42,331 nt of DNA from Opitutaceae bacterium (GCA_014879845.1 JACSRI010000146.1:1-42331); one strand, 5' to 3'; shown: positions 25,606-34,160, numbered from the stretch's first letter. The notes: generated by a model from the sequence alone, not told the origin. A program made the numbers and translations.

Positions 25606-27048
25606 ATGAACCGTAGAATCATCGCCGTTGCTCTGACGCTCGCGGGCGCCTCGCCCGCGTTGCTGGCACAGGAAGCTCCGGAGTCGACACCGGCTCCCGA
25701 AGCGGCCCCCGTGCCCTCCGAAAGCGAAACCGCGGTCGCCGGTGTTACCGGCGGCAGTTCGAAAGAGACCCTCTCGGTCGACTTTCCGAACGCGGAAATC
25801 CGCACCATCCTCCGCAACATCGCCGACTTGTTCGAGCTGAACCTGGTCATCCCCGAGGGCCTGCAGGGACGTGCGTCCCTCAAGCTCCGTGACGTGACCT
25901 GGAAGCAGATCTTCGATGTGCTCCTGACGCCGGTCGGCTACACCTACGTGACCGACGGCAACATCATCAAGGTGGTCAGCATCGAGTCGCTCAACGTCGA
26001 GCCGGCCGAGACGCGCATCTTCCTGCTCAACTATGCCCGCGCCTCGGACATCGCGCCGACCGTCACCTCGATGGTCGAAGCGGCCAAGGGCGGCAAGGTG
26101 CAGGTCGACGTGCGCAGCAACGCGCTCGTCGTGACGGAACGTCCGAAGCGCCTGGAGAAGGTCGATGAGATCATCAAGCGCCTGGATAAGGCCACGGCGC
26201 AGGTGATGATCGAGGCCAAGTTTGTCGAGGTCACCGACACCAACGTGAAGGACCTCGGCGTGGATTGGGTCAGCCTCTCGGGCTATGGCGTCGGGCTCCA
26301 GCCCACCGACCTGATGCTCAAGGGCGGCGCCCAGGCCGGCCGCAACATGGACGGCGAGCTCATCGATGGCACGCCGGACGTCACGCAGGCCTCGCACGTC
26401 TACGGAGCCGTTCTCTCCTCGCAGCAGTTCGCGTGGGTCCTGAGCGCCCTGCAGACGAACAGCAAGTCGAAGGTCATCTCGAATCCGACGGTCGTGACGA
26501 TCAACAACCAGGAGGCCCTCATCTCCGTGGGCCGCCAGTATCCGATCCCGAGCTACACGTACAATCAGGAGCGCGGCACCTACGAGATCAGCGGCTTTGA
26601 ATACCGCGATATCGGCATCATCCTGAAGGTGACGCCCCAGGTGAACAACGCCGGCCTGATCAACCTCAAGATCGATCCGGAGGTCAGCAACTTCAACCCG
26701 GAGGAGAGCGTGGAGTTCGGCGGCGCCAGCGGCGCGACGATCCCGGTCATCCGCATCAAGCGCACCGCCACGCAGGTCGCGATCAAGGACGGCTATACGA
26801 TGGGCCTGGGTGGCCTGATCGCCACGTCGGAAGGCGAAGGCGAATCGAGGGTGCCCGTCCTCGGCGACATCCCGGGCCTCGGCCGTCTCTTCCGCTCGAA
26901 CTCGAAGAACTCCGAGAAGGCCAACCTGATCGTGTTCATCACCGCGAAGACCCTCTCGCCGGAAGGCGCGACCTACAAGGATGTCTTCAGCGAAAGCTGG
27001 CTCGAGAAGGCCGGCGTGAGCGCTGACGACGTGCCGGTCTCGAAGTAG
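25606..27048 (+). CDS. pilQ: Short type IV pilus/type II secretin
   Basis: This 480-residue outer-membrane secretin has a signal peptide (1-21, cleavage likely after LLAQ or before EAPES). A short disordered region precedes an STN/N0 domain (about 56-128, with SVDFPNAEIRTILRNIADLF) and an N1/KH-like domain (about 132-208). The secretin core (about 255-460) contains the consensus VPVLGDIPGLGRLFR near its end and NLIVFITAKTL as the closing strand. PilQ is usually 650-770 residues with AMIN domains; these are missing, so it is compact. It forms the channel for pilus exit. A strong terminator follows, closing the operon. Confidence 0.9.
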   Translation: MNRRIIAVALTLAGASPALLAQEAPESTPAPEAAPVPSESETAVAGVTGGSSKETLSVDFPNAEIRTILRNIADLFELNLVIPEGLQGRASLKLRDVTWKQIFDVLLTPVGYTYVTDGNIIKVVSIESLNVEPAETRIFLLNYARASDIAPTVTSMVEAAKGGKVQVDVRSNALVVTERPKRLEKVDEIIKRLDKATAQVMIEAKFVEVTDTNVKDLGVDWVSLSGYGVGLQPTDLMLKGGAQAGRNMDGELIDGTPDVTQASHVYGAVLSSQQFAWVLSALQTNSKSKVISNPTVVTINNQEALISVGRQYPIPSYTYNQERGTYEISGFEYRDIGIILKVTPQVNNAGLINLKIDPEVSNFNPEESVEFGGASGATIPVIRIKRTATQVAIKDGYTMGLGGLIATSEGEGESRVPVLGDIPGLGRLFRSNSKNSEKANLIVFITAKTLSPEGATYKDVFSESWLEKAGVSADDVPVSK

Positions 27049-27083
27049 TCCATTTGGTTCCAGCAGCCCGTAACCAGGTGTGG

Positions 27084-27119
27084 GCGGGGCGGCGCGATGA
27101 GCGCTGCCCCGCTTTTTTT
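27084..27119 (+). terminator. Rho-independent terminator of the pil operon
   Basis: A 12-base-pair stem is formed by GCGGGGCGGCGC (27084-27095) and GCGCTGCCCCGC (27101-27112), including one G-T wobble, with a five-base loop. Seven Ts follow (27113-27119). It lies 36 bases after the secretin stop, before the convergent YjbQ gene. Confidence 0.92.
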
Positions 27120-27152
27120 CGCGCCCGGGACATCTCGTCCGGGCGGTCGCGT

Positions 27153-27572
27153 TCACGAGCCGACGACGGTGACCACGAGCCGGCGGCGGTGGGGCGACGT
27201 CCGATGTTCGCAGAGGAACAACCCTTGCCAGGTGCCGAGGAGCAGGCGCGACGCCGCGATCGGGATGGTCTCGTGCGTGCGTGTCAGGGCCATGCGCAAA
27301 TGTGCGGACATGTCATCCGGACCCTCGGCGTCGTGCGTGTAGTGGGGATCTCCGTCGGGCGCGAGACGCTCGAGCCAGGCCTCGAGGTCCTGCCGTGCGG
27401 TCGGGTCGGCGTTTTCCATGATGAGCAGGCTGCAGCTGGTGTGTTGGCAAAACACCGACACGAGTCCGGTGCGGACCTCCGATCGGCGCACGATCGCGTC
27501 GATCTGGCTGGAGATATCGAACATGCCCCGACCGCGGGTCTGGATTTCCAGGATCTCCTGATGGTTCGGCAT
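27153..27572 (-). CDS. YjbQ/UPF0047 family protein
   Basis: This 139-residue protein with full-length family architecture has the conserved motifs HTSCSLLIMENADPTARQDL (44-63), HDAEGPDDMSAHLR (80-93) and LGTWQGLFLCEHR (112-124). YjbQ is a small trimeric enzyme reported to have secondary thiamine-phosphate synthase activity in E. coli; its physiological role is unclear. It is last in the minus-strand run that begins at the polyprenyl synthetase, with a 52-base gap after the PDZ protein, so co-transcription is possible but not shown. Confidence 0.93.
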   Translation of the reverse strand: MPNHQEILEIQTRGRGMFDISSQIDAIVRRSEVRTGLVSVFCQHTSCSLLIMENADPTARQDLEAWLERLAPDGDPHYTHDAEGPDDMSAHLRMALTRTHETIPIAASRLLLGTWQGLFLCEHRTSPHRRRLVVTVVGS

Positions 27573-27624
27573 CCGGAGAGATTTCGAGCACGTTGCCCCT
27601 GTTCGGCAAGCGCGCGCGTGGACC

Positions 27625-28689
27625 TCACGGAACGGGCGTGTTGCCCGGTGCTGGCGTGGGTGATGTCGTCAGCGGAGGTGGCGCCGTGAGCGGGGCTGAT
27701 TCCTGCACCGAGGGCTCCGCGGGCAACTGGAAGGTCACGAGCCTGCCCTCGCGCTCGACCTCGAACTGCAGGTACTGGCCGGTCTTCGCGAAGAACAGCG
27801 CATCGCGATAGTCGTGGAGTCGGCGGATGTTCACGCCGTCGATCCGGCGCAGCGTGTCGCCCACGCGGATTCCCGCGCGCGAGGCGGCGCTGTCGGGCGC
27901 GATCCGGGCGATGATCACCTCGCGTGAGAGCGTGCGTGTATCCGCATGCTCGTCACACTCGATCGGGAGGGACGGGTAGACCATCTGGCCCGTGGCATCA
28001 AGATCCTCGATGATCCGGGCAATGGCGCGCGTCGGTATGAGGTAGGACGAGTTGTACTGCGGCAGCGACGCCACCGAGATGCCGACGAGGCGGCCCTCGA
28101 TGTCGAGCACCGGCGAACCACTCTCGGCGTCGCCACTGGGGATGGTGACGCGGGCATAGGAAAACGGAAAGATGTTCTCGCCGAAGTTGCTCTCGTAGCC
28201 GGCGAGGAGGCCAGTGGTCGGGCTGGGATCGTCGATTGAAAGAGGGGAGGTCACCGCTACGACAGTCGTGCCAACCGGGGGACGCTCGTGGCCGGGCTCG
28301 ACCGACACCCACTCAAAGCCGGGCGGGAGCTTCACGGCCTGCAGCAGCGCGATCTTGGAGCGCGGGTCAGAGCCGATCAACTGGGCGAGATAGGGCAGGC
28401 CGTCCTTCTCGATCCAGATGCGCGAGGCGCGCGCGACCTCGTTGTGTTCGCCGGCGAAGGTCAGGAGTCGGCCGGTCTTGCTGATGAAGACCCCCGTGCA
28501 GATCAGCCGTGTCGGCGCCCGGCCGCTGGGCGAGTCGCTCTGGATGGCGGCCTGCACCCGGACCACCGCGGGCGCGATGGTGCGAAAGACCTCCGGCACG
28601 CCATTCCCGGCTGCGCCGAGAGCTGGACGAACCAGGAAGGATGCCGCGAATGCGACGCCGACCCACAAAGCACGCGAACGCGCCTGCAT
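27625..28689 (-). CDS. HtrA-like PDZ protein with degraded catalytic triad
   Basis: This 354-residue protein has a signal peptide (about 1-26), a trypsin-like domain (about 30-230), one PDZ domain (about 255-325, with GIRVGDTLRRIDGVNI) and a Pro/Thr-rich tail. Aligned to HtrA/DegP by eye, the catalytic His position in the ILTNAHV motif reads LLTFAGE (G80). The Asp position in DPRTDIAVL reads DPRSKIALL (K112). Ser is kept at S190 (AESGSPV for GNSGGPL). It is therefore probably not a protease but a periplasmic ligand-binding or chaperone-like pseudo-enzyme. It follows the sigma factor and the single-pass membrane protein, nine bases after the latter. Confidence 0.85.
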   Translation of the reverse strand: MQARSRALWVGVAFAASFLVRPALGAAGNGVPEVFRTIAPAVVRVQAAIQSDSPSGRAPTRLICTGVFISKTGRLLTFAGEHNEVARASRIWIEKDGLPYLAQLIGSDPRSKIALLQAVKLPPGFEWVSVEPGHERPPVGTTVVAVTSPLSIDDPSPTTGLLAGYESNFGENIFPFSYARVTIPSGDAESGSPVLDIEGRLVGISVASLPQYNSSYLIPTRAIARIIEDLDATGQMVYPSLPIECDEHADTRTLSREVIIARIAPDSAASRAGIRVGDTLRRIDGVNIRRLHDYRDALFFAKTGQYLQFEVEREGRLVTFQLPAEPSVQESAPLTAPPPLTTSPTPAPGNTPVP

Positions 28690-28698
28690 CGGCGAAGA

Positions 28699-29289
28699 CT
28701 ACAAGCTCTCCGGAGCCGCCGCCGTCAGGCTGCGCAGCACTGCGCCAGCGGTGAGGGCCTTGGCTGAGTAGATCGCCGAGCCGTCGTGGCCGTTTGAGAG
28801 CGTGACCGGCGCCGACACGGCGACAAAGCGCCGTGCCGTGGCCAGTCCGGAGGCGAGTTCCTGGGGCGCTGAGCGGACATCTCCGCGAAACTCCTCCATG
28901 GCGACGGTGGCACGGGGTGCCGAACTCTTGGATACAGAAATGGATTCCTCGGGCAGGAGGAAGACCTTGGTCTCGGCCTCGGCGGAGGCGACGGCCTCGT
29001 CGGCCGGCGCGACGCGGGGCGGACTGTCGGTGCGCAGGATGGCGACGGTGGTCAGGGCCAGCGCGGCCGCACCCGCTCCAGCCGGAGCGAGACGCCGTGC
29101 CGCCGTGGCGAGGGCGCGGGTCGCGCGCCGGATCCAGGGCTCGACGGTGACGAGCGCCGCAAGCTGGCGACGGTGGAGTTCGCGATCGAAATCGTCCCAG
29201 AAATCGCGCGCCGGACGCTCCGTCCGCTTGAGCTGGATGAGTTGCTCGAGCGTGACCTTCGAGCCGGGATCTCGTGTGGGCTCAGCCAT
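28699..29289 (-). CDS. Single-pass membrane protein, putative anti-sigma factor
   Basis: This 196-residue protein has an N-terminal cytoplasmic helical region (about 11-65, with LEQLIQLKRTERPARDFWDD), one membrane helix (about 70-85) and a 110-residue periplasmic part. The start at 29289 begins 11 bases after the ECF sigma factor stop. That position and topology are those of anti-sigma factors such as RseA/MucA, but I see no clear zinc-binding or RseA motif, so the role is inferred. The frame is open upstream to 29382, overlapping the sigma gene. Release could depend on the degenerate HtrA-like protein encoded next. Confidence 0.7.
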   Translation of the reverse strand: MAEPTRDPGSKVTLEQLIQLKRTERPARDFWDDFDRELHRRQLAALVTVEPWIRRATRALATAARRLAPAGAGAAALALTTVAILRTDSPPRVAPADEAVASAEAETKVFLLPEESISVSKSSAPRATVAMEEFRGDVRSAPQELASGLATARRFVAVSAPVTLSNGHDGSAIYSAKALTAGAVLRSLTAAAPESL

Positions 29290-29300
29290 GGGCAGCGCGG

Positions 29301-29930
29301 TTACTTGATATAATCCTGCAGGTAGGCCTGCAGTTGCTGCTTCGCGTAGTGCAGCCGGGAGCGCACCGTGCCGACGGAGCAATCCATGATCTCCGCGATC
29401 TCCTGGTGGCTGAGTTGGTCGATTTCGAAAAGCGTCACGACTGTCCGGTGCTTGAAAGACAGTTTTTGGAACGCTTCGTTCAATTTTTCCTGGAGCTCCT
29501 TTACCAAGGCCTCCTTGTCGGAATCGGCGCCGACGGCGAGGGTCTTGATCACTTCGGCGCTGTGGTCCTCCTCCACCATCTTCTCCAAACTGAAGAACCG
29601 CCGCAACTTATGCCGGCGCAGGTGGCTCAGCGTGGCGTTGATGGCGATACGGTAGAGCCAGCTGAAAAACGAGGACGTGCCCTGGAAACGAGCGATGCCT
29701 TGGAACGCCTTGATGAACGTCTCCTGCGTCAGGTCGGCGGCGTCTTCGCGATTGGAGGTGAGGTTGTAGACCACCCCATAGATGCGCTCGCGGTATTTCT
29801 GGACCAGCGAGTCGAAGGCCGAGACTTCTCCCGCCTGAATCTGGCGCACCAAGCGCAGATCGGCGTCGGCCTCCTCCTGACGCTCCGGGCTGAGCGTCAA
29901 TACCTTGCCAAGGGTTTTGGTCAGGCTCAT
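29301..29930 (-). CDS. ECF RNA polymerase sigma factor (RpoE-like)
   Basis: This 209-residue protein has sigma region 2 at about 27-100, including DAADLTQETFIKAF (63-76) and FSWLYRIAINATLSHLRR (89-106). Region 4 is at about 145-200, with the helix-turn-helix LSHQEIAEIMDCSVGTVRSR (173-192). It lacks regions 1 and 3, as in the ECF group, and most resembles RpoE/AlgU-type factors. It starts the sigma/membrane protein/HtrA-like trio and is probably released upon envelope stress. The polyprenyl synthetase gene lies 81 bases upstream on the same strand. No Shine-Dalgarno precedes the ATG. Confidence 0.95.
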   Translation of the reverse strand: MSLTKTLGKVLTLSPERQEEADADLRLVRQIQAGEVSAFDSLVQKYRERIYGVVYNLTSNREDAADLTQETFIKAFQGIARFQGTSSFFSWLYRIAINATLSHLRRHKLRRFFSLEKMVEEDHSAEVIKTLAVGADSDKEALVKELQEKLNEAFQKLSFKHRTVVTLFEIDQLSHQEIAEIMDCSVGTVRSRLHYAKQQLQAYLQDYIK

Positions 29931-30011
29931 CGCTGCGGGGACTCTGGCCGAAATCGGCCGGCAGGCAAACCGGTTTTCGGCTTTGTGGGCCGTTTCGGAT
30001 GCGGTCGGGCG

Positions 30012-31028
30012 TTAACCCTTGCGCAACGAGGTCGCCTGGTGGGTGAGCAGGTCGGCCAGTTGACCGAGCAGTCGCCCCGTGGGCGTGGTCGACCACGGCG
30101 CGATCGCGCGCAGGGCGGAGTCGATCTCGCTGCGAATGGCGTCCTGAACGGCCTCGAAGACGCCGAACTCGCGCATCTGGGCCACCCGGTGCCCGATCTG
30201 GCGGGTATCGCCCTCGGACATCTCGCGGCGAAGCTGTTGCGCATCGGCGGGGCCCAGCCGTTCGAGGAGGGTGAGCAGCGGCAGGGTGGACTTGCCGCTG
30301 GCGAGGTCGGTGCCGAGCGTCTTGCCGATCTTGGCTTCGTCGCCGAAGAAGTCGGTGAGGTCGTCGTAGATCTGGTAGCCTGTCCCGAGGTGGCGACCAT
30401 AGGTGCCGGCGGCGGCCTCGAACTCGGGCCCGCTCTCGCCGAGGTGTGCGCCGAGCCGGCACGAGACGTGGAAGAGTTCGGCCGTCTTCAGCTCGATGAC
30501 GCGGCGATAGTAACGCAGGTCGCGCGGCGTGTCGGGTCGGGCAAGTGTCTGCATGATCTCACCGGTGCAAACCTGGCGGGTCGAGAGTGAGACGTAGCGG
30601 CAGACCGCGGTGGTCGGGAAACCGGCGGCGATGTGCAGGGCCTGCGCCAGCAGCGCGTCGCCGAGCAGCACGGCCGTATCGGGCCCGAAGGCCCGGGAGG
30701 CAGCGGGCTTGCCCCGACGCAGGTCCGCCTGGTCCATGATGTCGTCGTGCACCAAGGTGGCGAGGTGGACCATCTCGATGACGGCCGCGAGCTTGACCAG
30801 CGGCTCGGGCACGACGTCCTCACCCTGCCAGCCGCTGAAGAACACCAGCGCCGGACGCAGGCGTTTGCCGCTCGTGTCGACACAGTACGCGACCATGTCG
30901 CGGATCTCCGGCTCGAATTGTTCGAGTTGCCCGTGCAGGAACTGGTCGAGCGCGCGGAAATGCGGCTTGAGCAGGCCGAAGATCGCGAGGGGATCCGCCG
31001 GCGCGCGTGGGGAGGTCGGGACGGGCAT
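30012..31028 (-). CDS. Polyprenyl diphosphate synthase (trans-isoprenyl)
   Basis: This 338-residue enzyme chains isopentenyl diphosphate units onto an allylic primer. Seen motifs are GKRLRP (54-59), the first Asp-rich motif HDDIMD (94-99, D95/D96/D99), KTAELF (181-186), the second Asp-rich motif YDDLTD (221-226) and GKSTLP (245-250). The length and motif set match octaprenyl/heptaprenyl synthases, which supply quinone side chains. The product length cannot be read with confidence, but the residue five before the first Asp-rich motif is Ala, consistent with a long-chain product. It reads in the same direction as the sigma factor gene. Confidence 0.93.
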   Translation of the reverse strand: MPVPTSPRAPADPLAIFGLLKPHFRALDQFLHGQLEQFEPEIRDMVAYCVDTSGKRLRPALVFFSGWQGEDVVPEPLVKLAAVIEMVHLATLVHDDIMDQADLRRGKPAASRAFGPDTAVLLGDALLAQALHIAAGFPTTAVCRYVSLSTRQVCTGEIMQTLARPDTPRDLRYYRRVIELKTAELFHVSCRLGAHLGESGPEFEAAAGTYGRHLGTGYQIYDDLTDFFGDEAKIGKTLGTDLASGKSTLPLLTLLERLGPADAQQLRREMSEGDTRQIGHRVAQMREFGVFEAVQDAIRSEIDSALRAIAPWSTTPTGRLLGQLADLLTHQATSLRKG

Positions 31029-31111
31029 GGGAATCGCCTAGCGTACCGGCTTTGGCCTCGAAGCAAGCCAAACATCGCCGAGTCGAGACCCGGCAAGCCG
31101 CGTGCCGTGCG

Positions 31112-32101
31112 TCAGACGACGCGAAACTGCGGCAGGTCCTGCCCGTCGACGATGCCGACCGGGCGGCCGTCGTCGTCGATCGCGAGAAGGTCGTCGATGC
31201 GCGAGGCCTCGAAGATGCGCAGCGCTTCCACGGCCAGCGCGTCGGCGCGCACGGCCTTGGGTCGGCGTGTCATGAACGTGGCGACAGGCTTCTGGAGAAA
31301 ATCCGGTCCGCTCAGCGCGCAGCGGCGGAAGTCGCCGTCGGTGAACACGCCCGAAAGCCGGCCGTCGCGCGCGTCGACCAGCGCGATGCATCCGGCCTTG
31401 GCGCGGGTCATGGCGACGATCGCCTCCTGCACGGTGCAGGTGTCGGGCTGGCAGGGGAAGCGCTCGCCCGTGCGCATGACGTCGGACACGCGCAACAGCA
31501 GCGAGCGACCGAGATTGCCGGCCGGGTGGAGGCGTGCGAAGTCGTCGCGCGTGAATCCCCGCCGCTCCAGCAACACCATCGCGAGCGCGTCGCCGGTGGC
31601 GAGCGCGGCCGTGGTGCTCGCAGTCGGCGCGAGCCGCAGCGGGCAGGCCTCGGCCGGCACGCGGTAGGTGAGGGCGAGGTCGCAGGCGCGCGCGAGCGGC
31701 GAATCCGCCTGCGAGGTCAATGCCACGGTGCGCAGGCCGAAGCGCTTGAGCAGCGGCACCAGCCGCAGCAGCTCCTCGGTCGTGCCGCTGTTGCTCAGCA
31801 GCAGCGCGCAATCGCTCTCGGAACACAGGCCGAGGTCGCCGTGCAGCGCGTTGACCGGATCGAGAAAACACGCCGGCGCGCCGATGCTGTTGAGCGTCCC
31901 GACGATCTTCTCCGCGATGTGCCCGGACTTGCCGACCCCGGCGGCGATGATCTTGCGGCCCGTGGCGATGGTCTCGTGCAGCGCGGCGACGACGGCGACA
32001 AATGTACCGTCGAGCGAGGCTGCCGTCGCCTCGAGGGCACGGGCCTCGATCAGGATGCACTCGCGCCCGCGCGCCAGTTGCGATGATTGCTCAGCGTCCA
32101 T
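31112..32101 (-). CDS. kdsD: KpsF/GutQ-type arabinose-5-phosphate isomerase
   Basis: This 329-residue protein has the usual three-part build. An SIS sugar isomerase domain (about 35-190) contains GVGKSGHIAEKI (55-66), LLLSNSGTTEELLR and the LHPAGNLGR motif. Two CBS domains follow (about 208-265 and 275-329). The enzyme converts ribulose 5-phosphate to arabinose 5-phosphate, the first step to Kdo for lipopolysaccharide, which fits a Gram-negative envelope. It is divergent from the LysM lipoprotein, so the 95 bases between them likely hold both promoters. No other Kdo gene is in the window. Confidence 0.92.
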   Translation of the reverse strand: MDAEQSSQLARGRECILIEARALEATAASLDGTFVAVVAALHETIATGRKIIAAGVGKSGHIAEKIVGTLNSIGAPACFLDPVNALHGDLGLCSESDCALLLSNSGTTEELLRLVPLLKRFGLRTVALTSQADSPLARACDLALTYRVPAEACPLRLAPTASTTAALATGDALAMVLLERRGFTRDDFARLHPAGNLGRSLLLRVSDVMRTGERFPCQPDTCTVQEAIVAMTRAKAGCIALVDARDGRLSGVFTDGDFRRCALSGPDFLQKPVATFMTRRPKAVRADALAVEALRIFEASRIDDLLAIDDDGRPVGIVDGQDLPQFRVV

Positions 32102-32196
32102 GAATGTGCTTTGCTCTTCGCCGGTGGTCGGCCGAAGCTAGGCACTACGTCGAAATGAAGTTTGCTCAATCCCTTTCCCGGTCGGTGTCCGTGGGC

Positions 32197-33123
32197 ATGC
32201 GCCGATTTCTGCCGGTGTGGAGCCTCGGTTTGGTGCTGATGCTCGCGCTCGCCGGCTGCGACGGCCCGAGCAGTCTCGATCTCCCGGAGACGGATGAGAC
32301 GATGTTCAAGCGCGGCCAGCAGTTCCTGCGCAGCCAGCAGAACCAGCTCGCGCTCGAGTCCTTCCTCAAACTCATCGACAAGCGCGACGGCGACGCTCCG
32401 GAGTCGCACTTCGAGGCCGGGCGCATCTACCTCACCCACCTCAAGGACCCCTACGCCGCGATCTACCACTTCCGCCGCTACCTCCAGCTCAAGCCCAACA
32501 CCGTCCAGTCGGATCTGGTGAAGCAGATGATCGAGACGGCGATGAAGGAGAGCCTCAAGGGCCTGCCCGGCACGGCGATGAGCGCCGAGGTCGACCGGCT
32601 CGACATGCTCGACATGGTGCAGAAGTTGAAGGCGGAAAACGCCGACCTCCGCGCGCAACTCGAGCGCGCCGGCATCGCCGTGAACACGCCGGCGACGCTC
32701 GCACCGACGCAAAACCCCGGAGGTACCCGGCCCGTGGCGACGCAGCCCGTCGCGCCCACGCGCCAGACGCAGCAGGTTGCCCAGCAGGCGCGTTCCCCGC
32801 AGCCGGCTCCCCAGCAGGCCCAGGCCGTCGACGCCGTCCCGATCGAGGACCTTCCCGTTCAGCCGCCCGTGCTCATCGATACGCCCGCGCAGCAGCCCAT
32901 CCCGCCGACCGTGCGGCAGCAGCCGCAGCGCCCGGGCGCGACGGCACCCGTCGCGACAGGTTCCGGGCGCACCTACACGGTGCAACCCAAGGACAGCCTC
33001 ATGGCCATCTCGCGCAAGATCTACGGCACGCCCACGCGCTGGCGCGACATCTACGAGCTCAATCGCGACCGCATGCGGACGGAAAGCGACCTCAAGATCG
33101 GCATGGAGCTGCGCCTGCCCTGA
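32197..33123 (+). CDS. Lipoprotein with TPR-like repeats and C-terminal LysM domain
   Basis: This 308-residue protein has a textbook lipoprotein signal, MRRFLPVWSLGLVLMLALAG followed by Cys21. TPR-like helices (about 38-110, GQQFLRSQQNQLALESFLKL) and a short coiled-coil (about 140-160) come next. A Pro/Gln-rich linker (about 165-250) precedes a LysM domain (about 258-308, YTVQPKDSLMAISRKIYG). It should be anchored to a membrane and bind peptidoglycan through LysM. In-frame ATGs at 32155 and 32104 are alternatives, but they would lengthen the signal by 14 or 31 residues. The gene ends 40 bases from the convergent UroD-like gene. Confidence 0.85.
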   Translation: MRRFLPVWSLGLVLMLALAGCDGPSSLDLPETDETMFKRGQQFLRSQQNQLALESFLKLIDKRDGDAPESHFEAGRIYLTHLKDPYAAIYHFRRYLQLKPNTVQSDLVKQMIETAMKESLKGLPGTAMSAEVDRLDMLDMVQKLKAENADLRAQLERAGIAVNTPATLAPTQNPGGTRPVATQPVAPTRQTQQVAQQARSPQPAPQQAQAVDAVPIEDLPVQPPVLIDTPAQQPIPPTVRQQPQRPGATAPVATGSGRTYTVQPKDSLMAISRKIYGTPTRWRDIYELNRDRMRTESDLKIGMELRLP

Positions 33124-33163
33124 TCGAGCGGGCCGGCTGGCACGAGGCTCGCGGCCTGGCCGG

Positions 33164-34141
33164 CTACGGCTCGACCCATTCGTCCAGGCTCGCGGTGAAA
33201 TGCGAGGCGTCGACGACGAGCACCGAGGAGGCGTTTGCCGGCAGCGGGCCGGTGCCCAGGATGGTGTTGGGGTGATGGCGGGCCGCGGTGCGGGCCGCGG
33301 CGATCTCCTGGCAGATGGCCGGCCAGTCGTGTCCGGTCCACAAGCTTGGCGGCAGGTCGAGGCGCACGGTCGTGTGGGGAAACTCCCGCGCCTGCGGAAA
33401 GAACCGCCCCCGCCGCGTCCCCGCCGGGCACACCACGGTGCCGGCGTTGGTCGAGAAGAGCTTGTAGGCGACGGACGAGATGTCGCCGGCGACGGAGAGC
33501 ATCGGGCGATCGGCGCCGAGCGCGGATGCTTCGTTGATGAGCCAGGCCATCGAAGGCACGACGAGGCCGGCGAAGATCTCGGGCTCGACGTCGTCGGTGC
33601 TGAAGTAGTGATCGGCCACCGTGATCTTCACGCCGCGGCGCGCCAGAGTGGCGAGCCAGGGACGCAGCTTGCGCACGAGGGCGAGCAGGCGTTCGCGGGT
33701 GCCGAACGGGTCGTCGTGCAGTTCGCGCACGAGGACCTCGCGCCCCACGAGGTGGTTGGCGAGGGCGAGCGGCCCCGTCACCGGTATGGTCACCGCCGCG
33801 GAGGTCGACTGCCGCAGCTCGTCGGCCGCCTGTAGCACGGGTGCGAACGCCGTCGCGTCCGCGCGGCCGATCTCCGGCAGGTCGTGCACCTCGGTCAGTG
33901 AGCTGAGCAACGGCTTGGTCGTGGCCCAGGTGTCGCCCGCGGGCGATGGGTGCACTTCCGCGCCCCACGCCTCGAGCTCGAGAGTGAGCCCGTCGTTGCC
34001 CGGCATGAGCGTGCGCTGCCGATAGCAGCCCCACGACGTGCGATGGGCGTCGGCCAGCAGTCGCGCGTCGCCGCGGATGTCCCAGGCCGAGCGGCCGAGA
34101 AATGCGGCGGCGTGTGCCTGGACGACGATGTCGAGGTGCAT
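33164..34141 (-). CDS. UroD-superfamily protein (uroporphyrinogen decarboxylase/methyltransferase fold)
   Basis: This 325-residue TIM-barrel protein resembles the UroD/MtaA/CmuA superfamily, with EAWGAEVHPSPAGDTW, TGPLALANHLVGREVL and HPNTILGTGPLP in the expected order. The N-terminal motif of true uroporphyrinogen decarboxylases (RTPVWxMRQAGR) is absent, so haem synthesis is unlikely. A corrinoid or other methyltransferase, or an unknown activity, fits better. No haem or corrinoid gene is near. The start at 34141 (MHLDIVVQAHAAAF) is preferred over the open frame to 34273, whose first 44 residues are Arg-rich shadow. The GDSL esterase gene lies 19 bases upstream on the same strand. Confidence 0.82.
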   Translation of the reverse strand: MHLDIVVQAHAAAFLGRSAWDIRGDARLLADAHRTSWGCYRQRTLMPGNDGLTLELEAWGAEVHPSPAGDTWATTKPLLSSLTEVHDLPEIGRADATAFAPVLQAADELRQSTSAAVTIPVTGPLALANHLVGREVLVRELHDDPFGTRERLLALVRKLRPWLATLARRGVKITVADHYFSTDDVEPEIFAGLVVPSMAWLINEASALGADRPMLSVAGDISSVAYKLFSTNAGTVVCPAGTRRGRFFPQAREFPHTTVRLDLPPSLWTGHDWPAICQEIAAARTAARHHPNTILGTGPLPANASSVLVVDASHFTASLDEWVEP

Positions 34142-34160
34142 GCGCGAGGGACGCCGAGCC

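Noticed and set aside
27054-27689. A 211-codon plus-strand open frame after the pil operon
   Set aside because: It overlaps the terminator and is antisense to the YjbQ gene, whose motifs are complete.
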